Assembly (NCBI RefSeq): GCF_019331725.1
Contig: NZ_JAHBBF010000017.1
Coordinates: 1 to 55,192 of the forward strand
Direction of reading: 5' to 3'
DNA from: Bifidobacterium saguinibicoloris
GTDB taxonomy: Bacteria > Actinomycetota > Actinomycetes > Actinomycetales > Bifidobacteriaceae
DNA length: 55,192 nt
The notes under the pieces are model-generated. The model searched no databases. It saw nothing but the letters and a program-made list of their open reading frames with translations, and was not told the origin of the DNA. This document shows, one piece after another, positions 48,789 through 55,192 of this stretch. How positions within the stretch are numbered: position 1 is the first letter of the stretch; every line of letters begins with the position of its first letter. A program made the position numbers and the translations under genes.

Positions 48789-50246
48789 ATGACGGAATCG
48801 CAATCGCATAACGGCACGACGGTCACGGACACCATCGGCGACATCACCAAGGCGGCGGAGCAGGAGGTCTCGCGCGGATTCTCCACGCGATGGCCGCTGA
48901 ACAGCACGTTCATCTTCACGTTCGGCGCGCTCGGCGGCATGCTGTTCGGCTTCGACACGGGCATCATCTCCGGCGCCTCGCCGCTCATCGAATCCGACTT
49001 CGGCCTGAGCGTCTCCCAGACCGGCTTCATCACCTCGTCCGTGCTCATCGGCTCATGCGTGGGCGCGCTGTCGATCGGCGCGCTGTCCGACCGGTTCGGA
49101 CGCAAGAAGCTGCTCATCGTCTCCGCGATCCTCTTCCTGCTCGGCTCCGGCCTGTGCGCCACCTCGACCGGCTTCCTGATGATGGTCGCCGCGCGCATCA
49201 TCCTCGGCCTCGCCGTCGGCGCCGCGTCCGCCCTGACCCCGGCCTACCTCGCCGAACTTGCGCCGAAGGAACGCCGCGGATCGCTCTCCACGCTCTTCCA
49301 GCTGATGATCACGTTCGGCATCCTGCTCGCCTACGCCTCCAACCTCGGCTTCCTGCACCACAACCTGCTGGGCGTGCGCGACTGGCGCTGGATGCTCGGC
49401 TCGGCGCTCGTGCCCGCCGCGCTGCTGCTCATCGGCGGCATTATGCTGCCGGAATCGCCGCGCTACCTCGTCAACAAGGGCGACATCCGCAACGCGTTCA
49501 AAGTCCTGACCCTCATTCGCAAGGACGTCGACCAGGCGCAGGTTCAGCTCGAACTCGACGAGATCAAGGAAGTCGCCGCGCAGGACACCAAGGGCGGCGT
49601 GCGCGAGCTGTTCCGCATCGCGCGCCCGGCGCTGCTTGCCGCCGTCGGCATCATGCTCTTCCAGCAGCTCGTCGGCATCAACTCGGTGATCTACTTCCTG
49701 CCGCAGGTGTTCATCAAGGGCTTCGGATTCCCCGAAGGCGACGCGATCTGGGTGTCCGTCGGCATCGGTGTGGTCAACTTCGTCTCCACGATCATCGCCA
49801 CGCTCATCATGGACAAGTTCCCGCGCAAGAAGCTGCTCATCTTCGGCTCCGTGGTGATGACCGTCTCCCTCGCCATCCTCGCCGTGATGAACTTCGTGGG
49901 CGACGTCGCCGCGCTCGCCGTGCCGACGATGATCCTCATCGCGTTCTACATTCTCGGCTTCGCCATCTCCTGGGGCCCGATCGCGTGGGTGCTCATCGGC
50001 GAGATCTTCCCGCTGTCCGTGCGCGGCATCGGCTCCTCGTTCGGCTCCGCCGCGAACTGGCTGGGCAACTTCATCGTCTCCCAGTTCTTCCTCATGCTGC
50101 TCGACGCGTTCGGCAACAATGTGGGCGGTCCGTTCGCGATCTTCGGCGTGTTCGCGCTGCTGTCGATCCCGTTCGTGATGCGCTTCGTGCCCGAGACCAA
50201 GGGCAAGTCCCTCGAGGAGATCGAGGAGGAGATGACCCGCCGCTGA
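48789..50246 (+). CDS. MFS sugar porter (glucose/hexose-type proton symporter)
   Basis: The 485-residue protein has twelve predicted transmembrane helices and a cytoplasmic N-terminal tail of about 38 residues. Sugar-porter signatures are present: GGMLFGFDTGIISGA (about 49-63), DRFGRKK after helix 2, PESPRYLV (near 221), the QQLVGINSVIYFLP helix 7 motif, GPIAWVLIGEIFPL and PETKGKSLEEIE near the C-terminus. This matches the GlcP/XylE-type family for hexose or pentose uptake. I chose ATG at 48789, after AGGAAAGG; an upstream ATG at 48759 would add ten residues. Confidence 0.92.
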   Translation: MTESQSHNGTTVTDTIGDITKAAEQEVSRGFSTRWPLNSTFIFTFGALGGMLFGFDTGIISGASPLIESDFGLSVSQTGFITSSVLIGSCVGALSIGALSDRFGRKKLLIVSAILFLLGSGLCATSTGFLMMVAARIILGLAVGAASALTPAYLAELAPKERRGSLSTLFQLMITFGILLAYASNLGFLHHNLLGVRDWRWMLGSALVPAALLLIGGIMLPESPRYLVNKGDIRNAFKVLTLIRKDVDQAQVQLELDEIKEVAAQDTKGGVRELFRIARPALLAAVGIMLFQQLVGINSVIYFLPQVFIKGFGFPEGDAIWVSVGIGVVNFVSTIIATLIMDKFPRKKLLIFGSVVMTVSLAILAVMNFVGDVAALAVPTMILIAFYILGFAISWGPIAWVLIGEIFPLSVRGIGSSFGSAANWLGNFIVSQFFLMLLDAFGNNVGGPFAIFGVFALLSIPFVMRFVPETKGKSLEEIEEEMTRR

Positions 50247-50275
50247 GTGGCGGTGGTTGGTGCCGGTTGGCCGTT

Positions 50276-50450
50276 GCGGCCGATTGTCGCGGTGTGAGAC
50301 GGTGCGTCGCGGGTTTCGGCCGCTGGGATTGCGTTGGCGGCCGATTGTCGCGGTGGCGGGGTGTTATCGCGGGTTTCGGCCGCTGGGATTGCGTCAGCGG
50401 CTGATTGCCGCGGTGGAAGGTAGTTCGCCGCGATTATCGGCCGCCGAATC
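50276..50450. repeat. Tandem repeat of about 60 bp, nearly three units
   Basis: GGCCGATTGTCGCGGTG recurs at about 50278, 50339 and (as GGCTGATTGCCGCGGTG) 50399. TCGCGGGTTTCGGCCGCTGG recurs at 50307 and 50367. The period is 60-61 bp. It sits directly after the transporter stop. Confidence 0.85.
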
Positions 50451-50462
50451 GCCTCGAATATA

Positions 50463-50520
50463 CGATGGAGGGCTCTGAACCCCTAGCGCATAAGGATTCA
50501 GAGCCCTCCATCGTGTTTCT
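50463..50520. terminator. Bidirectional-looking terminator after the sugar transporter
   Basis: CGATGGAGGGCTCTGAA (50463-50479) is fully complementary to TTCAGAGCCCTCCATCG (50497-50513), followed on the plus strand by TGTTTCT. Confidence 0.85.
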
Positions 50521-50574
50521 AAGCAGCCGGCGGCAAACCCCCAAGCCGCCCGCTACTTGTCCGCTACTTACGGA

Positions 50575-50707
50575 CTACTTGCGAGGCTTCTTCACCGGCT
50601 GAGCCGTCAAGCGGACAGTCCGGTGGACCGTCCACAGGCGAAGTGAGTGGCTGGCCGCGAAGGCCGCCTGTTAAGAAGCCTACTTACGAGGCTTCTTAAC
50701 AGGCGGC
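50575..50707. repeat. Direct and inverted copies of the valS 3' end
   Basis: The valS tail sequence CTACTTACGAGGCTTCTTAA (50680-50699 on the plus strand) has a perfect 19-bp inverted copy (50663-50681 against 50689-50707) overlapping its own stop codon. An imperfect direct copy at about 50575-50605 also reads as PVKKPRK plus stop on the minus strand. Confidence 0.8.
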
Positions 50708-53460
50708 TCGCCCAGCTCGCTGTCCTGGACGATGATTTCGGCGGCGGCTTCGGTCTCGGCCTTGGCTTCCTTGGCGGCCTCGCGGGCGGCTTCCACCGTC
50801 TCCTTGGCGGCGCGGACGGCGGCAGCCGCGGCGGCGAAGTGGATCTTGCCCACCACGCGGCCGGCCTCGGCGATGTCGTCCAGCGCACCGGCCAGCGATT
50901 CGCGCACGTCGTCGGCCACGCCCAGCGTGACGGACAGAATCGGCGTCTTCATCGAGACCTTCGCCTTGGACTTGATGCCGCGCAGCGCGGCCAGCGCCTC
51001 GCCGGCGTGGGTGAGCAGCTCCGGGGCGACCTTGAACGCGGCGGCCTCGTACACGTCCGGGGTTGGCCAAGCGGCGCGATGCACCGAACCGGAGCCGGCG
51101 TGCATCCAGCTCCACACCTCTTCGGTGGCGTACGGCAGGTACGGCGCGAGCAGGCGGGTGAACGCGTCAAGGCCGAGGCCCAGCGCGGTGCGCGCGGAAC
51201 GAACCGCGGCCTCGCTCGGCACGTGGCCGGTGGCGTCGGCAGTGCCGTACGCGCGGTTCTTCACCAGTTCGATGTAGTCGTCGCAGAACTGCCAGAAGTA
51301 GTTCTCGATGGCCTCGAGCGCCTTGGAGTGCTCGTAGTGGTCGAGCGCGGCGGTGGCCTCGCGCACGACGAGCGCCATCTTGGCCATGGCGGCGCGGTCG
51401 AGCGGCTCGGTCACGTCGGCCGGGTTCCACGTCACCTCGGCGGCTTCGCTCACGTGGTGGTTCTCGTCCTCGCGGCCGATCGCCAGCGCGAACTTGGTGG
51501 CGTTGAGCAGCTTGATGGCGAGACGGCGGCCGATCTTCATCTGGCCTTCGTCGTAGGTGGCGTCGAGGCCGAGTCGCGCGGCCGCGGCCCAGTAGCGCAC
51601 CGCGTCGGCGCCGAACTGCTTGATCGGCTTGTCCGGCACGACGACGTTGCCCTTGGACTTCGACATCTTCTTGTGGTCCGGATCGAGGATCCAGCCGGAG
51701 AGCGTGGTGTGCTTCCACGGCAGGCACTTGTTCTCGAGGTGCGCGCGGTCCACGGAGCTGAACAGCCAGGTACGGATGATGTCCTGGCCCTGCGGGCGCA
51801 GGTCCATCGGGAACGTGGCCTTGAACAGGGCCTTGGACGCCTCGTCCGGCTCCTCCCAGTGGGTCACGATCTGCGGGGTGAGCGAGGAGGTCGCCCACGT
51901 GTCCATGATGTCCTTCTCGGCGGTGAAGCCGCCGGGCACGTCGCGCTGATCCTCGGTGTAGCCGGCCGGCACGTCGCTGGTCGGGTCGATCGGCAGGATG
52001 TCCTCGCTTGGCGTGATCGGGTGGTCGTAGTCCACCGAGCCGTCTTCGAGCACCGGGTACCACAGCGGGAACGGCACGCCGAAGAAGCGCTGGCGGGAGA
52101 TGAGCCAGTCGCCGTTGAGGCCGTGCACCCAGTTCTCGTAGCGCACGCGCATGAAGTCGGGGTGGAAGTTCAGCTCGCGGCCGCGCTCGATGAGTTCGGC
52201 GTTGAGCTTCTGGTCGGTGCCGCCGTTCTTGAGGTACCACTGGCGGGAGGTGACGATTTCGAGCGGCTTGTCGCCCTTCTCGTAGAAGTTCGTCATACGC
52301 TTCGTCGGGGTGGGCTCGCCGTCCAGGTCGCCGGATTCGCGCAGGTGGTCGACGATGATCTTGCGGGCGGAGAACGTGGTCTTGCCTTCGGTCTCCTCGA
52401 AGATGGCCTTGCCGCCTTCGTCGGTGATCCAGTCCGGCACGTTCATGATGATGCGGCCGTTGCGCTGGATGATCGGTCGGGTCGGCAGGTTGAGGTCGCG
52501 CCACCATTCGACGTCGGTCACGTCGCCGAAGGTGCAGCACATGGCGATGCCGGCGCCCTTGTCCATCTCGGCCGCCGGGTGGGCCAGGATCGGCACCTTC
52601 ACCTTGAACAGCGGGGAGTAGACGGTCTGGCCGAAGTACTTCCTGTAGCGTTCGTCGTCCGGGTGCGCGATGAGTGCGCCGCAGGCGGCCAGAAGCTCCG
52701 GACGGGTGGTCTCGATGTAGATCGGGGTGCCGTCCTCGAAGCGGAACGCGACCTTGTGGTAGAAGCCCGGGTATTCGCGGGATTCGAGCTCGGCCTGGGC
52801 CACGGCGGTCTGGAACGTCACGTCCCACAGGCCCGGCGCGTCCTTCTGGTAGGCCTCGCCGCGCGCGAGATTGCGCAGGAACGCCTTCTGGGCCACGCGG
52901 CGCGGGTGCTCGCCGATGGTGTGGTAGGTCTGCGACCAGTCGATGGACAGGCCCAGTTCGCGCCACAGCGCCTCGAACAGCTTCTCATCCTCGGCGGTGA
53001 GCTTCTCGCACAGTTCGATGAAGTTCTGGCGGGAGCAGGGGACCTGGTCCTTCGCGTCGACCTTCTTGCCTTCGGTGCCTTCGAACGGCGGCTTGAAGTC
53101 CGGATCGTACTTGAGGGAGGTGTCGACGCGCACGCCGTAGTAGTTCTGCACGCGGCGTTCGGTGGGCAGACCGTTGTCGTCCCAGCCCATCGGGTAGAAC
53201 ACGTCGAAGCCCTGCATGCGCTTGAAGCGGGCGATGACGTCGGTGTGCGTGTAGGAGAACACGTGACCGACGTGCAGGTGGCCGGAGACGGTGGGCGGCG
53301 GGGTGTCGATGGAGTACACGGCCTTGCGGTCGCGGGTGTCGTTGAACTTGTACGTGCCCTGTTCGTCCCAGACGGCGCGCCACTTGTCTTCGAGACCGTC
53401 GACGCCCACGCGGTCGGGCAGCGCGGTCAGGTTCGCGGTGATGGATTTGGCTTCAGTCAT
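50680..53460 (-). CDS. valS: Valine--tRNA ligase
   Basis: The 926-residue class I synthetase has the HIGH-type motif HLHVGH at 61-66 (after PPPTVSG), KMSKS at 598-602, the CP1 editing domain (about 200-420, with MDKGAGIAMCCTFGD), an anticodon-binding domain and a C-terminal coiled-coil tail rich in Ala/Lys/Glu ending PPVKKPRK. It attaches valine to tRNA-Val and edits threonine. The ATG at 53460 has no Shine-Dalgarno; TAAACT stands exactly seven bases upstream, suggesting a leaderless mRNA. The last codons lie inside an inverted repeat. Confidence 0.96.
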   Translation of the reverse strand: MTEAKSITANLTALPDRVGVDGLEDKWRAVWDEQGTYKFNDTRDRKAVYSIDTPPPTVSGHLHVGHVFSYTHTDVIARFKRMQGFDVFYPMGWDDNGLPTERRVQNYYGVRVDTSLKYDPDFKPPFEGTEGKKVDAKDQVPCSRQNFIELCEKLTAEDEKLFEALWRELGLSIDWSQTYHTIGEHPRRVAQKAFLRNLARGEAYQKDAPGLWDVTFQTAVAQAELESREYPGFYHKVAFRFEDGTPIYIETTRPELLAACGALIAHPDDERYRKYFGQTVYSPLFKVKVPILAHPAAEMDKGAGIAMCCTFGDVTDVEWWRDLNLPTRPIIQRNGRIIMNVPDWITDEGGKAIFEETEGKTTFSARKIIVDHLRESGDLDGEPTPTKRMTNFYEKGDKPLEIVTSRQWYLKNGGTDQKLNAELIERGRELNFHPDFMRVRYENWVHGLNGDWLISRQRFFGVPFPLWYPVLEDGSVDYDHPITPSEDILPIDPTSDVPAGYTEDQRDVPGGFTAEKDIMDTWATSSLTPQIVTHWEEPDEASKALFKATFPMDLRPQGQDIIRTWLFSSVDRAHLENKCLPWKHTTLSGWILDPDHKKMSKSKGNVVVPDKPIKQFGADAVRYWAAAARLGLDATYDEGQMKIGRRLAIKLLNATKFALAIGREDENHHVSEAAEVTWNPADVTEPLDRAAMAKMALVVREATAALDHYEHSKALEAIENYFWQFCDDYIELVKNRAYGTADATGHVPSEAAVRSARTALGLGLDAFTRLLAPYLPYATEEVWSWMHAGSGSVHRAAWPTPDVYEAAAFKVAPELLTHAGEALAALRGIKSKAKVSMKTPILSVTLGVADDVRESLAGALDDIAEAGRVVGKIHFAAAAAAVRAAKETVEAAREAAKEAKAETEAAAEIIVQDSELGEPPVKKPRK

Positions 53461-53473
53461 ACACGCGAGTTTA
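53461..53473 (-). promoter_or_regulatory. Putative leaderless promoter of valS
   Basis: Read on the minus strand, TAAACT is followed by seven bases and the valS ATG, with no ribosome site. Confidence 0.6.
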
Positions 53474-53636
53474 TGCACGAATGGTGACAATGCGCGGCGT
53501 TCCGCCCCTCACGCACGATACGGCGGGCGCGTGGGGCTGTCGGAGCCGAGGCGTCCGCGATCGGACGCCGCAATCGGACGGTCGTGCATCGGACGAAAGC
53601 GCGACGGCCGCTGCAATCGGACGAAAGCGCGCGACG

Positions 53637-55160
53637 TCACCGCTTGACGACGTCGGCGAGCGGCAGCAGGTCGTCCGTCATCGACGTGGGGTAGCCGGAC
53701 GTCTTCGTGGACGCGGCGACTGCCGTGCGCTTCGCGTACAGCCAGTCGCTGCCGGCGTCCTCGCTCACCGTGCGCGCGAACGTCTTGAGACCCGCCTCGT
53801 AGTCCTTGGCGTTGGTGGCCTTGACGGCCGTCTGGTACTGCTGCTGCGCGTCGCCGTTCGTGTAGTGGGAGGTGGTGTTCGCGTCGGCGAAGTCCGCGGT
53901 GCCGTCCGTGCCGTCCAACGTGGCGAGCATGAGGTTGAACGTGCGGGCGTCCACGCGCTGCTTGATCTGGTCGGCGTCCAACGTCTCCACGTTCACCTTG
54001 AGTCCGGCGGACGTGAGCTGGTCGGCGATGCCCTGCGCGAGCGGCTGCATCTCGGCCGTGGTGATGAACTGGAACGTGCCGAGGTAGCGGGAGGAGAAGT
54101 AGGTGAGCATCTGCTGCGCCTTCGTCTTGTCGTACGCGTTCACGGACGTGAGGTCCTCGTAGCCGGGTTCGAGCGGTCCGATGGGTCCGCCGAGCAGTTG
54201 CGCCACGTCGGCGCGGCCCTGCGTGAGCGCCTGCTTGTCGATGAGCATGGTGACGGCCTGGCGCACGCGCGGGATGGACAGGATCGATTCGGTGTCGTTG
54301 TTGTACAGGAGCACCATCTTGCGGGTGCTGGTCCCGTCCTTGACCGTGAACGAGGGGTCGTCCTTGAGTTTGTCCGCGTTGGCCGGGTCGCTGGGGATGG
54401 CCACGTCGATGCCGCCGTATTCGGCGGCCTTGACGAGCGCGCCGTCGTCGGCGAAGTATTTGAGCTTGACGACGTTGGTCTTCGCGTCGCCGTCCTTGCG
54501 CGCCTGGAACGTGAGGACGCCGTCCTGGAATCCGGCCACGGTGAACGGTCCGGAGCCCACCGCCTCCTTGGCGTAGTTGATCTTCGCCTCGCTGTCGTAC
54601 ACGATGCCGAGATGTCCGGCGAGGGTGCGCGGCAGGGTGGCGTCCGGCTCCTTCAGGGCGATCTTCACGGTGGTGGGGTTCGGGTTGGTCACCGATTCGA
54701 GCGCGGCGAGTTTGGTGTCCGCGTCCGGCCAGTTGCCTTGGACGGCCTGCTGGAGCGACCAGACCACGTCGGACGAGTCGAGCGTGTGTCCGTTGGAGAA
54801 CGTCCGTCCGTTGTTCAGGGTGAGGGTGAGGGTCTTGCCGTCCTGTGACGTTTTCCACGATGAGGCGACGCCGGCGGTGAGTTGGTTCTTCGCGTCGCGT
54901 GAGATGAGCGTCTCGTACACGTTGCCGACGAGCGCGCGGGTGGCGGCGCCGTCCGTCGACGTGCGGACGTCCAGCGATTCCGGTGCCCCGACGAGCCCGA
55001 CGGTGACGGCCGAGTCCGATTTCACCGTGCCTTCGCCCGGCAGGGCGATGACGTGCCGTTGCATGAGCGACCATCCGGTCCAGACGAGCGCGCCCAACGC
55101 CGCCGCCACCACGATGAAGATCAGCCAACTGACCAGGCCCTGCCTGCTATCCCTATGCAT
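53637..55160 (-). CDS. Family 5 extracellular solute-binding protein, membrane-anchored (peptide/nickel ABC type)
   Basis: The 507-residue product has one N-terminal transmembrane helix (about 10-32, VSWLIFIVVAAALGALVWTG) and no lipobox, so it seems held by a signal anchor. The SBP_bac_5 body shows VGLVGAPESLDVRTSTDGA, RALVGNVYETLI, LTLNNGRTFSNG and GSGPFTVAGFQDG, typical of oligopeptide-binding proteins. ATG at 55160 follows GGAGG closely, and TAGACT stands seven bases upstream, so translation may be leaderless. No permease genes are in the window; they may lie beyond the right edge or be absent. Confidence 0.9.
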   Translation of the reverse strand: MHRDSRQGLVSWLIFIVVAAALGALVWTGWSLMQRHVIALPGEGTVKSDSAVTVGLVGAPESLDVRTSTDGAATRALVGNVYETLISRDAKNQLTAGVASSWKTSQDGKTLTLTLNNGRTFSNGHTLDSSDVVWSLQQAVQGNWPDADTKLAALESVTNPNPTTVKIALKEPDATLPRTLAGHLGIVYDSEAKINYAKEAVGSGPFTVAGFQDGVLTFQARKDGDAKTNVVKLKYFADDGALVKAAEYGGIDVAIPSDPANADKLKDDPSFTVKDGTSTRKMVLLYNNDTESILSIPRVRQAVTMLIDKQALTQGRADVAQLLGGPIGPLEPGYEDLTSVNAYDKTKAQQMLTYFSSRYLGTFQFITTAEMQPLAQGIADQLTSAGLKVNVETLDADQIKQRVDARTFNLMLATLDGTDGTADFADANTTSHYTNGDAQQQYQTAVKATNAKDYEAGLKTFARTVSEDAGSDWLYAKRTAVAASTKTSGYPTSMTDDLLPLADVVKR

Positions 55161-55173
55161 GCCCTCCAGTCTA
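55161..55173 (-). promoter_or_regulatory. Putative leaderless promoter of the solute-binding protein gene
   Basis: On the minus strand TAGACT is followed by GGAGGGC (seven bases) and ATG. GGAGG is only two to three bases from the ATG, too close for normal ribosome-site use. Confidence 0.5.
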
Positions 55174-55192
55174 CCGAGGGCGGGTGGGGAGG

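Overview
The window is chromosomal DNA from a high-GC Gram-positive bacterium, most consistent with the genus Bifidobacterium (Actinomycetota). Supporting signs are GC-rich coding sequence, the rpsF-ssb-rpsR-rplI block, a gatCAB operon, DUF2469 and DUF3152 proteins, a Rho factor with a long Arg/Asp-rich insertion, several putative leaderless starts (TANNNT, 7 nt, ATG) and LPxTG-type surface proteins. No rRNA gene is present, so the species cannot be named from this sequence. The core is housekeeping; variable material lies in the intergenic spacers and a few accessory cassettes.

Layout. 1-4.2 kb: a partial zinc-ribbon membrane protein (minus strand), then the rpsF-ssb-rpsR-rplI ribosomal/replication operon. 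4.4-8.4 kb: a 72-bp tandem array, tRNA-Lys(CTT), an aquaglyceroporin, a secreted DUF3152 metalloprotease-like protein and a hairpin-forming tandem array of about 52 bp period. 8.5-11.9 kb: a copper cassette made of a cupredoxin/P1B-ATPase/YHS fusion, divergent from csoR with a palindromic operator between them. 12-15.2 kb: rmuC, a degenerate phosphoribosyltransferase-like gene and a SPOUT methyltransferase. 15.4-20.4 kb: a beta-helix surface protein and an ABC exporter pair. 20.4-23.4 kb: a decayed region with repeats, a truncated AbiEi-like gene, a low-GC patch and a membrane-anchored unknown protein. 23.4-33.1 kb: gatCAB, a GNAT protein, DUF2469, an FAD oxidoreductase and rho. 33.4-37.3 kb: an orphan pilin-like protein, an HTH protein and an orphan branched-chain amino-acid-type binding lipoprotein. 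37.5-44.6 kb: a five-gene minus-strand cluster for D-glutamate/5-oxoproline metabolism. 44.9-55.2 kb: a class IV aminotransferase, chorismate mutase, a secreted repeat protein, a sugar transporter, valS and a family 5 solute-binding protein.

The main items for follow-up are these. (1) The copper ATPase has only about 50 residues between DKTGT and its GDK motif, so the nucleotide-binding N-domain appears to be absent. (2) A strong internal ribosome-binding site inside the same gene could yield a separate 65-residue His/Met-rich YHS protein. (3) The oxoproline cluster encodes the two halves of D-glutamate cyclase (DUF1445 and DUF4392) as separate genes at its two ends, around fused PxpB-PxpC, PxpA and a biotin carboxylase/BCCP protein without a carboxyltransferase. 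(4) Three spacers carry arrays with an approximately 52-bp period whose units hold inverted repeats, and two of them share sequence. (5) The 3' end of valS is copied once directly and once inverted just after its stop codon.

All functions are read from sequence motifs and family knowledge. No search was run.
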